Origin: an uncultured Gammaproteobacteria bacterium
GTDB taxonomy: Bacteria; Pseudomonadota; Gammaproteobacteria; Halothiobacillales; Halothiobacillaceae
NCBI GenBank assembly: GCA_938004235.1
Contig: CALKWL010000084.1
Coordinates: 1 to 41,064, forward strand
Direction of reading: 5' to 3'
Length of the DNA stretch: 41,064 nucleotides
In this document: one piece after another, positions 33,135 to 41,064 of the stretch
How positions within the stretch are numbered: position 1 is the stretch's first letter
How the letters are laid out: every line of letters starts with the position of its first letter
The notes under the pieces: model-generated
Databases searched by the model: none
Told to the model about the DNA's origin: nothing
What the model saw: only the letters and a program-made list of their open reading frames with translations
Program-made: the position numbers and the translations under genes

Positions 33135-33611
33135 ATGCCTTTTTTAATCATCATATTCAGCCTGGCACTGGCTACTTCGGCTCACGCGGAAATTTACAAG
33201 TGCGTCACCAACGGCCAGACCATTTTCAGTCAGGAGCCATGCGCTGCGGATGCAGTCATTGTTGCGCCTGAGGTTTTTATGCCGCCGCCCGAGGATAGGG
33301 CGACGCAGGACAAAAGCCAGGCGGCTATGGAGGCCATGTCCAGACGCATCGACCGTGACTACCGCTTGATGGTTCTGGAGCGGCGCATTGTGGACTCAGA
33401 GGCGGCGATCATTCATCTCATGCGTGAGCGCGACCGCGTGGACGCCGAGTTGCATGCGGCGTATGAGCAAGCGCTTTCCAGAGATAAAAAAGCGATCAAG
33501 TCGCAAATCACCTCCAGCAAGCGCGAGTTCTCCACCAGTATTGAGATTGAGAAAGACCGGCGGGCGCAGGCCAAGTCCGAGTATTCGCGGCTGCTGCGTA
33601 GCAAGGAATAG
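33135..33611 (+). CDS. Secreted DUF4124 protein with coiled-coil C-terminus
   Basis: 158 residues. The start ATG 33135 has a strong GAGGAAG site and immediately yields a Sec signal peptide (MPFLIIIFSLALATSAHA), so it is preferred over ATG 33102. The mature protein begins with the DUF4124 motif EIYKCVTNGQTIFSQEPC (two Cys), then a long charged helical region from about residue 60 that looks coiled-coil. Periplasmic; function unknown. It stands alone on the plus strand between proA and holA, and its stop is 18 bases from the convergent holA stop. Confidence 0.85.
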   Translation: MPFLIIIFSLALATSAHAEIYKCVTNGQTIFSQEPCAADAVIVAPEVFMPPPEDRATQDKSQAAMEAMSRRIDRDYRLMVLERRIVDSEAAIIHLMRERDRVDAELHAAYEQALSRDKKAIKSQITSSKREFSTSIEIEKDRRAQAKSEYSRLLRSKE

Positions 33612-33629
33612 GGCATTGGTCGGTGCGCC

Positions 33630-34649
33630 CTAGCGTGGTGCTCGACAGGCCTTCAGCATCAGCGCCGTCAACGCAGGCCAGGGACGCGGAGCGCCTGCCG
33701 GGGCGACGCCTTTGACAATGCGGTCGAACTGGGCGGATTCGATGAGCAGGCTTTGCCAGTGGCGGCTGCCGGTGCGCGCTTTGGTGGTGTAGTGACGCAT
33801 CTGCGGGTCACGGATACGCAGGGCTTTTTGCGCGTGGGCGCTGCTTTCGCCTTGCTCCATTCGCTTGGCAAGATCGGCCAGCAGGCGAATTTCGCGGGTG
33901 ACCGCCCAGGCGATCAGGATCGGTTCTTCGCCTTCCTGTTGCAGGCCGTGCAGCACGCGCAGGGCACGTTGAACGTCGCTTTGCACGATGGCTTCGCCGA
34001 TTTCAAATACCGTGTGGCGGCTGGAGTTGGCGACGCTGCTTAACACCATCTCGCTGTTCAGGCGGGTGTTTTGCGGGAACAGCAGGGCGAGTTTGTCGAT
34101 CTCCTGCGCGGCGGCCAAAAGGTTGCCTTCGAGCTGTTCGCTGAGCAGTTGCAAGGCTTCGCGTTCGGCAGACAGGCCTTGCGTGCGCAGGCGGCGCTCC
34201 ATCCAGGCCAGCAGTTCGCCATCCTTGAGCGGCCAGGCTTCCAGCCACAAGCCATGCTGTTCGAAAGCTTGTACCCAGGCGGATTTTTTCTGCGCGGCCT
34301 CCAGCTTGCCTACGCTGAGCAGCAGCAGGTTGTCGGTGTGGGTGGCGCGTGCAGCCGCGACTAGCCAGGCGCTGGTCTCCTTGCTCAGACGCAGATGGTT
34401 CAGGCGCAAATCAAAAATGCGGCGCGGGGCGAACAGCGAGGGCGCGTTCCACTCGTTGAAAAGCTGCGTCCAGTCAAAATGCAGGTCGATTTCAAAGCGC
34501 AGACGCTCTTCAAAGCCCTGTTCGCGCGCCAGGCGCAAGCTGAGGTCGAGCGCCTCCTGTTTTTGCAGCGGTTCTTCGCCGCTCATCAGGAAGGCGGGGG
34601 GCAGGCTGCGCTCCAACGTGCGCGCGCATTGCTCGGCGCGGATTTTCAT
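33630..34649 (-). CDS. holA: DNA polymerase III subunit delta HolA
   Basis: Clamp-loader subunit that opens the beta ring. It is an AAA+-related protein without ATPase motifs; 339 residues, the usual size. Segments seen: the N-terminal PPAFLMSGEEPLQKQEAL, LLLLSVGKLE, the arm region LNSEMVLSSVANSSRHTVFEIGEA typical of delta, and a C-terminal collar domain with LTALMLKACR at its end. It is coupled to lptE by an ATGA overlap at 34646-34649, in the conserved leuS-lptE-holA order. Confidence 0.95.
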   Translation of the reverse strand: MKIRAEQCARTLERSLPPAFLMSGEEPLQKQEALDLSLRLAREQGFEERLRFEIDLHFDWTQLFNEWNAPSLFAPRRIFDLRLNHLRLSKETSAWLVAAARATHTDNLLLLSVGKLEAAQKKSAWVQAFEQHGLWLEAWPLKDGELLAWMERRLRTQGLSAEREALQLLSEQLEGNLLAAAQEIDKLALLFPQNTRLNSEMVLSSVANSSRHTVFEIGEAIVQSDVQRALRVLHGLQQEGEEPILIAWAVTREIRLLADLAKRMEQGESSAHAQKALRIRDPQMRHYTTKARTGSRHWQSLLIESAQFDRIVKGVAPAGAPRPWPALTALMLKACRAPR

Positions 34650-35203
34650 GGTGCGGCCTTGCTGCGCAATTCAGCGCTGTTGCCGACGGCGCTTTTCACG
34701 CGGGCGAGCAGGGTGTGCGCCATCTGTTCGTCCAGTTCGCGTTGCAGGCGCTGTTCTTCCTCGCCCTGCGCCAGCAGTGACAGCGGGTTGTAGCTGGTGC
34801 TGCGCACAGCTTCGAGGTGTTCGTGCTCGATGATCGCCCGACCGTCGGCGTGGCTGGCATCCAGTTGCACGCGCAAGATCAGTTCGATCTGGCGCAGGTT
34901 GGCCTGGCGGTCGGTCAGGGCTTCGCGGCGGTTGAGCTGGATATTGCCCAGTCGCAGGCTCACACCGTCGGCAGGCATAGGTGTTGTGCTGATGATCTCC
35001 GCGCCGTTCTGCTGCAAAAGCAGGGTAAGCGCCTGCGTCAGACTGCCCGGCTGCGAGCCGTTCAGGCTGACTTTGCGCAGGGCGGGTGGCAACACCTGCG
35101 TGCCACGCGGCTGAAAACCGCAGGCGCTGAGTCCCCCGAGGGTCATTCCCAATAGGAATACGCGGCGTGCTTGTCTGGCTTTGTCGCTTATCTCAACGCT
35201 CAT
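34646..35203 (-). CDS. lptE: LPS-assembly lipoprotein LptE
   Basis: Outer-membrane lipoprotein that plugs the LptD barrel and helps insert LPS. The 185-residue precursor has a signal with the lipobox LSAC, the acylated Cys28, followed by GFQPRG, the usual LptE start of the mature chain. The rest is moderately conserved. Between leuS and holA, this identification is secure. ATG 35203 is about 45 bases from the leuS stop. Confidence 0.93.
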   Translation of the reverse strand: MSVEISDKARQARRVFLLGMTLGGLSACGFQPRGTQVLPPALRKVSLNGSQPGSLTQALTLLLQQNGAEIISTTPMPADGVSLRLGNIQLNRREALTDRQANLRQIELILRVQLDASHADGRAIIEHEHLEAVRSTSYNPLSLLAQGEEEQRLQRELDEQMAHTLLARVKSAVGNSAELRSKAAP

Positions 35204-35248
35204 TCATCCTCTCCCCAGCCCTGCCTCCGTCAAAGGGGCGGGGCGTTA

Positions 35249-37831
35249 TTAGCCTGCCACGATATTGATGAGCCGACCGGGTACGACGATGATTTTCTTC
35301 ACCGCCCTGCCCTCCAGGAATTGCTGCACCTTTTCATCGGCGAGCGCGGCCTGTTCGATGGTTTCGCGCGTCGCATCGGCGGCGACGCTGAATTGGCCGC
35401 GCAGCTTGCCGTTCACCTGAACAACCAGGTCAATGGTGTCACGCACCAGCGCGGATTCATCGACCACCGGCCAGGGGGCGGTTGCGGCCATGCCCGCGTG
35501 ACCCAGCGCGTTCCACAGGGCTTCGGCAATGTGCGGCACGATGGGGGCGAGCAGCAGCGTGACGGCGCTCAGGGCTTCCTGTCGAATGCTGTGGCTGGAC
35601 GGGCTGTCGTCCAGCTTGCCGATCTCGTTGAGCAGCTCCATCACGGCGGCAATCGCGGTGTTGAAGGTCTGGCGACGGCCAATGTCGTCGGTGATCTTCT
35701 GGATGGTTTCGTGCAGCTTGCGGCGCGCGGCTTTTTGGGCGTTGTTGAGCGCGCCCTTGTCGAGAGCAGGGGCGGTGCCTTGGGCGAGATGCTCGCTGAC
35801 CATGCGCCACAGGCGCTTGAGGAAGCGGTGCGCGCCTTCAACACCTGAGTCCGACCATTCGAGCATTTGATCGGGCGGGGAGGCGAACATCATGAACAGG
35901 CGCACGGTGTCTGCGCCAAAACGGTCGATCATGGCTTGCGGATCGACGCCGTTGTTCTTCGACTTGGACATCTTCTCTGTGCCGCCGACCATGACCGGCA
36001 GGCCGTCTTCGATCAGGGTTGCGCCGATAATGCGTCCCCTGTCATCCAGTTCGGGCGCGACATCCGCCGGGTTGTACCAGGTCTTTTTGCCGATGGCATC
36101 TTCGCGGTAGTAGGTGTCGGCCACCACCATGCCCTGGGTGAGCAGGCGCTTGAACGGCTCATCGCCATTCACCAAGCCTTCGTCGCGCAGCAGCTTGTGG
36201 AAAAAGCGCGCATACAAAAGATGCAGTACCGCGTGCTCCACCCCGCCGACGTATTGATCGACCGGCAGCCAGTAGTTGGCGCGCTCGTCCAGCATGGCGC
36301 TGTCATTGCCGGGCGAGGTGTAGCGGGCGTAGTACCAGCTTGATTCAAAGAAGGTATCGAAGGTATCGGTTTCGCGTTCGGCCTTGCCGCCGCAGCAGGG
36401 GCAGGTGGTGTCGATGAATTCCCGCATCGACTTGATCGGCGATTGCGGGCCGTTCATTACCACATCGGTGGGCAGCACGACGGGAAGCTGGTCTTCCGGC
36501 ACGGGAACCGCGCCGCAGCTTGGGCAGTTGATGATTGGAATCGGGCAGCCCCAGTAGCGTTGGCGGGAGACGCCCCAGTCGCGCAGGCGGTAGTTGACCT
36601 TTTTGTGACCCTTGCCATGCGCTTCGAGGTGGGCGGCAATGGCTTCAACCGCATCGGCAGAGCTCAGGCCGTCGAATGCGCCGGAGTTGATGAGCACGCC
36701 CTTGTCGGTGAAGGCGGCTTGTGCAAGGTCAAAGGCTTCGCCGTTCGCTGGAGCAATGACCTGCTTGATCGGCAGGCCGTACTTCTGCGCAAACTCAAAA
36801 TCACGCTGGTCATGCGCAGGCACGGCCATCACCGCGCCGGTGCCGTATTCCATCAGCACAAAGTTGGCCGTCCACACGGGCACTTTTTCGCCCGTGATCG
36901 GGTGAATGGCATCAATGCTCAGTGCCACGCCTTTCTTTTCCAACGTGGCCATATCGGCTTCGGCCACCTTGGTGTGGCGGCACTCTTCGATAAAGGCGGC
37001 CAGTTCGGGGTTGTTCGCGGCGGCGGCTTTGGCCAGCGGGTGCTGCGAGGCGACGGCAACGTAAGACACGCCCATCAGGGTGTCGGCGCGGGTGGTGTAC
37101 ACGGTCAACGCCTCGCCGCCTTCGATGCCAAATTGGAGTTCCACGCCGACCGAGCGCCCAATCCAGTTGGCCTGCATGGCACGCACCTGCTCCGGCCAGC
37201 CGTCCAGCGTGTCCAGATCGTTGAGCAATTGTTCGGCGTAATCGGTAATGCGCAACGACCATTGCGGAATCTCGCGCCGCTCGACCAATGCGCCGGAACG
37301 CCAGCCGCGTCCGTCAATCACTTGTTCGTTCGCCAGCACGGTCTGGTCGATGGGATCCCAGTTCACCACGGCGGTTTTCTTGTAGGCCAGCCCTTTTTTG
37401 ACCAGACGGGTGAACAGCCATTGCTCCCAACGGTAGTAGTCGGGCAGGCAGGTGGTCAGCTCGCGTGACCAGTCGTAGCCGAAACCCAGCGCCTTGAGCT
37501 GCTGGCGCATGTAGTCGATGTTGGACAGCGTCCAGGCCGCCGGGGCGACGTTATTGGCCAGCGCCGCGTTTTCCGCAGGCAGGCCGAAGGCATCCCAGCC
37601 CATCGGCTGCATGACGTTTTTGCCCAGCATGCGCTGATAGCGCGCGATCACATCGGCAATGGTGTAGTTGCGCACATGCCCCATGTGCAGCTTGCCGCTC
37701 GGATAAGGAAACATCGCAAGGCAATAAAATTTTTCTTGGGTCGGGTCTTCCTGAGCATTGAATATGCCCGCACTGTCCCAATGCTGTTGCGCGTGTTGTT
37801 CGATGGATTTGAAGTCGTAGTGGTCGTGCAT
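35249..37831 (-). CDS. leuS: Leucyl-tRNA synthetase
   Basis: Class I aminoacyl-tRNA synthetase, 860 residues from the chosen start, the same length as the E. coli enzyme. It has the HIGH-type motif HMGH at 49-52 in PYPSGKLHMGH, a CP1 editing domain, zinc-binding cysteine pairs in CPSCGAVPVPEDQ and CPCCGGKAE, and KMSKS at about 620-624. ATG 37831 (MHDHYDF) matches the family N-terminus. ATG 37843 and TTG 37888 lie in frame upstream, and none has a clear ribosome-binding site. It is transcribed divergently from the YbeL-like gene and followed by lptE and holA. Confidence 0.96.
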   Translation of the reverse strand: MHDHYDFKSIEQHAQQHWDSAGIFNAQEDPTQEKFYCLAMFPYPSGKLHMGHVRNYTIADVIARYQRMLGKNVMQPMGWDAFGLPAENAALANNVAPAAWTLSNIDYMRQQLKALGFGYDWSRELTTCLPDYYRWEQWLFTRLVKKGLAYKKTAVVNWDPIDQTVLANEQVIDGRGWRSGALVERREIPQWSLRITDYAEQLLNDLDTLDGWPEQVRAMQANWIGRSVGVELQFGIEGGEALTVYTTRADTLMGVSYVAVASQHPLAKAAAANNPELAAFIEECRHTKVAEADMATLEKKGVALSIDAIHPITGEKVPVWTANFVLMEYGTGAVMAVPAHDQRDFEFAQKYGLPIKQVIAPANGEAFDLAQAAFTDKGVLINSGAFDGLSSADAVEAIAAHLEAHGKGHKKVNYRLRDWGVSRQRYWGCPIPIINCPSCGAVPVPEDQLPVVLPTDVVMNGPQSPIKSMREFIDTTCPCCGGKAERETDTFDTFFESSWYYARYTSPGNDSAMLDERANYWLPVDQYVGGVEHAVLHLLYARFFHKLLRDEGLVNGDEPFKRLLTQGMVVADTYYREDAIGKKTWYNPADVAPELDDRGRIIGATLIEDGLPVMVGGTEKMSKSKNNGVDPQAMIDRFGADTVRLFMMFASPPDQMLEWSDSGVEGAHRFLKRLWRMVSEHLAQGTAPALDKGALNNAQKAARRKLHETIQKITDDIGRRQTFNTAIAAVMELLNEIGKLDDSPSSHSIRQEALSAVTLLLAPIVPHIAEALWNALGHAGMAATAPWPVVDESALVRDTIDLVVQVNGKLRGQFSVAADATRETIEQAALADEKVQQFLEGRAVKKIIVVPGRLINIVAG

Positions 37832-37953
37832 GGTCGCGGGCATGGCGTTGAGTGAATCGTCAGATAAAAAGTCGCGCAAGGATACCAAATGAACGCAGCA
37901 GAATGTGCTTTACTCAAAGTAGATAAGAATTAAGCAATATTTAGGAGGAGACC

Positions 37954-38478
37954 ATGGCCAGCCGTTTTCAGGGGCGTCTGCGTGAGGCCTACAACGCGAT
38001 GAGTGAGCGTGTGTTGGAGGTCATGCAAGCTGAGCATGGCGTGCGCCAGTCGCTGGATCACGCGCTGATGCAGGCGCGCGAATGGGTCATGACGGCGCGT
38101 GAGCTCACACATGAGGAGGCTGATGATCTGGCGGCGACCCTGCGTCGTGAGGTGGATGAGTTGTCGCAAACCCTGGCGGCGGCGGAAGAGGAGTTTGAGG
38201 ACTGGGTGGAGACGGATCTGTTGTTCGCCGAACATCAAGCGGTGGAGTGTATGTTGCTGGCGGCCGATCCGACCACGCGCGATTTGATGCGCTTAAAAGA
38301 GATGTGGGCGGAACAGATGGCGCAGCTTTTGCACGCGGGTGATGCGGTTGAAGCCGGAGCGTATGAGTGCGTGGGATGCGGCGAGGTGCTGCATTTTGAT
38401 GGCGCCAAGAATCTCTTGCCGTACTGTCCTGTATGTGGTGGCGAGGTCTATCGGCGACTGCGCTCGGCGGTGATGTAG
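37954..38478 (+). CDS. YbeL-like zinc-ribbon protein (DUF1451 family)
   Basis: 174 residues. A long, mostly helical N-terminal region with heptad-like acidic stretches (about residues 15-100) is followed by a C-terminal zinc ribbon, with Cys139/142 and Cys158/161 in YECVGCGE and YCPVCGG. This matches the YbeL/DUF1451 family, whose E. coli member is also next to leuS. Function is unknown. A very strong AGGAGGAG site precedes ATG 37954, and the region before it (37890-37945) is AT-rich and should hold the divergent promoters of this gene and leuS, though I cannot place them exactly. Confidence 0.9.
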   Translation: MASRFQGRLREAYNAMSERVLEVMQAEHGVRQSLDHALMQAREWVMTARELTHEEADDLAATLRREVDELSQTLAAAEEEFEDWVETDLLFAEHQAVECMLLAADPTTRDLMRLKEMWAEQMAQLLHAGDAVEAGAYECVGCGEVLHFDGAKNLLPYCPVCGGEVYRRLRSAVM

Positions 38479-38490
38479 CGCTGTGTTTGC

Positions 38491-38512
38491 AGGTGCGAAT
38501 AAATTCGCACCT
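38491..38512. repeat. REP-like palindrome, family 2, overlapping the lnt stop
   Basis: AGGTGCGAAT-AA-ATTCGCACCT is a perfect 10-bp-arm palindrome, one unit of the element seen twice at 30632-30692. It lies between two convergent genes and its right end reaches the lnt stop codon (TAG on the minus strand, 38511-38513). It may act as a bidirectional end signal. Confidence 0.9.
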
Positions 38513-40010
38513 ACCCTTTGTCTGGCTTCAACCGGCGCCATAGCCCCAAGACCAAAATCCCCAACACGGTCAACAACCACACCGGCCATGCGCCCCACTG
38601 CACAAACGGCGTGCTGCCCTGCATGGGCGTGATTTGGCCGCGCAGCACGGCCTGCTCGAATTGCGGCGTGCGTGCGATGATCTGACCTTGCGGGTTGATG
38701 AACGCAGAGATGCCGGTATTGGTGGCGCGCAGCATCCAGCGCCCGGTTTCCAGGCTGCGCATGGCGGCGATTTGCAGGTGCTGGTGCGGCGCCAGCGAGT
38801 CACCAAACCAGGCGTCATTGCTGGCGTTAATCAGGAACGCGGCCTCGGGCAAGGCGGTGTTGATCTTGCGCGCCAGCGTGGCTTCGTAGCAGATGGATGC
38901 GCCGACCGGGTATCCCGCCAATTGCAGCAAGGGCTGGTCATCCTGCCCGGAGGTTAAATCGGACATCGGCACCTGAATCAGGCCGTGAAACGGCTCAAGC
39001 ATAAAGCGCAGCGGAAGGTATTCGCCAAACGGCACCAGGTGACGCTTGTAGTAGCGTCCCCCTTCCACCGGCAGGGCGAGCAGGGCGTTGTAATAGCGTC
39101 CGCTCTGATCCTGATCGAATACGCCCGCGACGATTTGTTGGTTGCGCGCGCGCGCGGCGTCCTGCATCTCGATCAAAAACGGCGCGGCCTGCGCCACAGT
39201 ATCCGGCACCGCCGTTTCCGGCCACGCCACCAGCTGCGCGTCAGCGGCCTGGGTCTCGGTCAGATGCCGGTACAGATCCAGTGTGGTCTGAAACACATGG
39301 GGGTCGAACTTGCGTGATTGCTCCACATTGCCCTGCACGATTGCCGCGCTGACGGGCGCGCCGGCAGGCTCGATCCAGTCGATATTCCGCAGGGTTGCGC
39401 CGCCCGCCCAGAGCGCCAGCAAGGCGAGCAGCCCTGAGGCGTAGATGCGTTTGCGGCGTCGCGTCACAAGCAGCACCAGCAGAGCGGCGCTCAGCGCCAG
39501 CGCGAGACTCATGCCGTACTCGCCGAACACAGGCCCATAACCCGCAAGGGCGCTGTTGATTTGACTCGCGCCCAGATTAAGCCAGGGAAAACCGCCCAAG
39601 AACTCGCCGCGCACCAGTTCGAGCAGCATCCAGGCCAGAGGCATGGCGATCAGGAGGCGCGTCGCGCTGTTATCAGAACCAAGGCGCGCCGCCAGGACGC
39701 CGGCCAGCGCGGGGAAGAACGCCATGATGGCGGCAAACACCAGAGTAATCAGTCCGGCGACCGGCACGATGGCCTCGCCGAAATGGTGCATGGAAACGAA
39801 GATCCAGCTCACGCCGACGCCGAACATGCCAAGCCCGAAGGCATAGCCCAGCCAGCCTGCGATACGCGGCGGAGCTTGGCGCCAGAGCCAGAACAGCCCG
39901 GCGAGGCTTATCGGTGCAACCCACCACAGGTCGAATGGCGCAAAGGCCAGGGGCAAGGCTGCGCCCAGGAGCAGGGCGGTAAAGCGAGCGACCCAGCGCG
40001 GATGAGGCAT
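38511..40010 (-). CDS. lnt: Apolipoprotein N-acyltransferase Lnt
   Basis: Inner-membrane enzyme that adds the third acyl chain to lipoproteins before Lol sorting, needed by LptE and other lipoproteins. 499 residues: about seven N-terminal membrane helices to residue 200, then a periplasmic nitrilase-fold domain with Glu265 (WPETAVP), Lys322 (YYKRHLVPFGE), and Cys374 (SICYEAT). A last helix (VWLLTVLGILVLGLW) is near the C-terminus. ATG 40010 is one base from the corC stop and is preferred over the in-frame start at 40043. A family 2 palindrome overlaps its stop. Confidence 0.96.
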   Translation of the reverse strand: MPHPRWVARFTALLLGAALPLAFAPFDLWWVAPISLAGLFWLWRQAPPRIAGWLGYAFGLGMFGVGVSWIFVSMHHFGEAIVPVAGLITLVFAAIMAFFPALAGVLAARLGSDNSATRLLIAMPLAWMLLELVRGEFLGGFPWLNLGASQINSALAGYGPVFGEYGMSLALALSAALLVLLVTRRRKRIYASGLLALLALWAGGATLRNIDWIEPAGAPVSAAIVQGNVEQSRKFDPHVFQTTLDLYRHLTETQAADAQLVAWPETAVPDTVAQAAPFLIEMQDAARARNQQIVAGVFDQDQSGRYYNALLALPVEGGRYYKRHLVPFGEYLPLRFMLEPFHGLIQVPMSDLTSGQDDQPLLQLAGYPVGASICYEATLARKINTALPEAAFLINASNDAWFGDSLAPHQHLQIAAMRSLETGRWMLRATNTGISAFINPQGQIIARTPQFEQAVLRGQITPMQGSTPFVQWGAWPVWLLTVLGILVLGLWRRLKPDKG

Positions 40011-40011
40011 G

Positions 40012-40941
40012 TCAGCTCTCAAAGAGCGGCGTGCCCGAACCATCCCCTTGGTTCATCCCCTGTCCAGCGCTCAGTCGGGTGACGCGCATTCGGTGCAGGC
40101 GGCGGCGGTCGGCGCTAATCACGCGGAATTTGAAGCCTTCAAGTTCAATCACTTCGTCGCGTTGCGGCAGGCGGCCAATCGCATGGGTCACAAAACCGCC
40201 GATGGTGTCGAAATCAGCGTCGGAGAGTTCGGCACCGGTGGCGGCATTGAATTCTTCGATGGGCGTGAGCGCGTGCACGATGTAACGATCATTACCCGCT
40301 GCGCGAATCAGCACGTCTTCGGCCACATCATGTTCGTCATCAATCGCGCCGACAATTTCTTCCAGAATGTCTTCAATGGTCACCAGCCCGGCAATGCCGC
40401 CATATTCGTCGATCACCAGCGCCATATGGTTGCGCGAGGCGCGCAGCTCGGCCAATAGGGCGTCGATGCGCTTGCTCTCAGGCACAAACAGGGCGGGGCG
40501 CAGGTAGGGGCTGATGTCAAACTCGGCAGTGGTCTCATCCTCTGGCGCTTCGCTTCGGGTTTTGGGAATCAGATGCAATAGATCCTTGACCAGAAGCAGC
40601 CCCAAAACCTCGTCACGATCTTCGCCAATGACCGGATAGCGCGAGTGTCCTGTTTCCAGCACATGCTCAAGGAGTTCGTTGAAGCTCAAGCGCTGTTCAA
40701 GTACCGCCATCTGCCCGCGTGGAATCATCAGGTCGCGCGCTCGCAGCTCGTGCAATTCGAGCACGCCTTCAATCATCGCCAGGGCGCCATGATCAAGCAG
40801 GCCACGTTCTTGCGCGGTCTCCAGGGTTTCAATCAAGTCTTCGCGATTGCGCGGCTCGCCCGCGATCAGCTGCACCAGTTTATCCAGCCAGCCGCGCGGC
40901 GAGGGCGACGGGCTGGCGCTACTCGGGGAAGGCTCATCCAT
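40012..40941 (-). CDS. corC: CorC/HlyC-type CBS-domain protein (YbeX)
   Basis: 309-residue cytoplasmic protein with two CBS domains (about residues 65-135 and 140-205) and the C-terminal CorC_HlyC domain (DFDTIGGFVTHAIGRLP). There is no DUF21 membrane part. The family is linked to magnesium and cobalt efflux in enterobacteria, and YbeX has recently been connected with ribosome maturation; neither can be tested here. It lies between ybeY and lnt, the conserved ybeY-corC-lnt order. ATG 40941 follows the ybeY stop by three bases. Confidence 0.94.
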   Translation of the reverse strand: MDEPSPSSASPSPSPRGWLDKLVQLIAGEPRNREDLIETLETAQERGLLDHGALAMIEGVLELHELRARDLMIPRGQMAVLEQRLSFNELLEHVLETGHSRYPVIGEDRDEVLGLLLVKDLLHLIPKTRSEAPEDETTAEFDISPYLRPALFVPESKRIDALLAELRASRNHMALVIDEYGGIAGLVTIEDILEEIVGAIDDEHDVAEDVLIRAAGNDRYIVHALTPIEEFNAATGAELSDADFDTIGGFVTHAIGRLPQRDEVIELEGFKFRVISADRRRLHRMRVTRLSAGQGMNQGDGSGTPLFES

Positions 40942-40944
40942 GGG

Positions 40945-41021
40945 TTAGTCCTGGGTCTCTTCAATGGTTTGGTAGGGGTCGGGGAAGCCTAGTGTGGCAA
41001 GAATTTGTGTCTCCAGCGTTT
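40945..41021 (-). CDS. ybeY: Endoribonuclease YbeY, C-terminal 24 residues only
   Basis: The last 24 codons and the stop TAA (40945-40947 on plus) remain before the adapter. The readable segment LETQILATLGFPDPY matches the conserved end of YbeY (ETxI...LGYxDPY in E. coli). The metal-binding histidines and the catalytic domain are beyond the cut. Three bases separate it from corC, so co-transcription is expected. The truncation is technical. Confidence 0.88.
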
Positions 41022-41064
41022 AGATCGGAAGAGCGTCGTGTAGGGAAAGAGTGTAGATCTCGGG
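41022..41064 (+). other. Illumina P5-side adapter (library artefact)
   Basis: Starts with AGATCGGAAGAGCGTCGTG and continues to AGATCTCGG, the reverse complement of the TruSeq universal adapter. The final base (G at 41064) departs from it. The genomic sequence ends at 41021. Confidence 0.97.

Overview
The window is a gammaproteobacterial chromosome segment of high GC content. A meso-diaminopimelate-type MurE, the outer-membrane factors LptE and Lnt, a YhdP-type giant protein, and the linkages leuS-lptE-holA, proA-nadD-rsfS-rlmH and maf-rng-yhdP all point to that class. I cannot name the genus. Both ends are Illumina library adapter (1-46 and 41022-41064), so the genomic sequence is 47-41021. 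The two edge genes (ftsI, ybeY) are cut at the adapter junctions.

Layout. (1) 47-14554, plus strand: a compact division and cell wall (dcw) cluster, ftsI'-murE-murF-mraY-murD-ftsW-murG-murC-ddl-ftsQ-ftsA-ftsZ. Most genes overlap by 1-7 bases, and the cluster closes with a clear intrinsic terminator. It makes the lipid-linked peptidoglycan precursor and starts assembly of the septal ring. The usual lpxC does not follow ftsZ, and murB is not in the cluster. (2) 14693-17330, minus: a nucleotide-sugar epimerase coupled to purN and purM. (3) 17404-18677, plus: a CDP-alcohol phosphatidyltransferase and hda. (4) 18681-21852, minus: a three-gene, translationally coupled cassette with visibly lower GC. 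It encodes a small HEPN-like helical protein, a ParA/MinD-like ATPase with a variant KGGVGR P-loop, and a second P-loop ATPase with a C-terminal region that looks DNA-binding or regulatory. It is the only clearly accessory block and the best candidate for a little-described system, plausibly defence or stress related. (5) 21921-32979, minus: a lipoprotein, a DUF3301 protein, then nitrilase-family hydrolase, yhdP, rng, maf, rlmH, rsfS, nadD and proA. (6) 33135-41021: a DUF4124 protein (plus), holA, lptE and leuS (minus), a YbeL-like zinc-ribbon protein (plus), then lnt, corC and the 3' end of ybeY (minus).

Two families of short palindromic repeats (REP-like) are scattered in the window. One copy lies inside the open 3' end of ftsQ, where it is exactly 72 bases (24 codons) and reads through without a stop, adding an unusual tail to FtsQ. 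Another overlaps the stop codon of lnt. No tRNA, rRNA, CRISPR array, transposase or integrase was seen. No stretch longer than about 225 bases lacks a gene. The longest gap (22782-23005) holds one 9-bp-stem hairpin and nothing else I can support.
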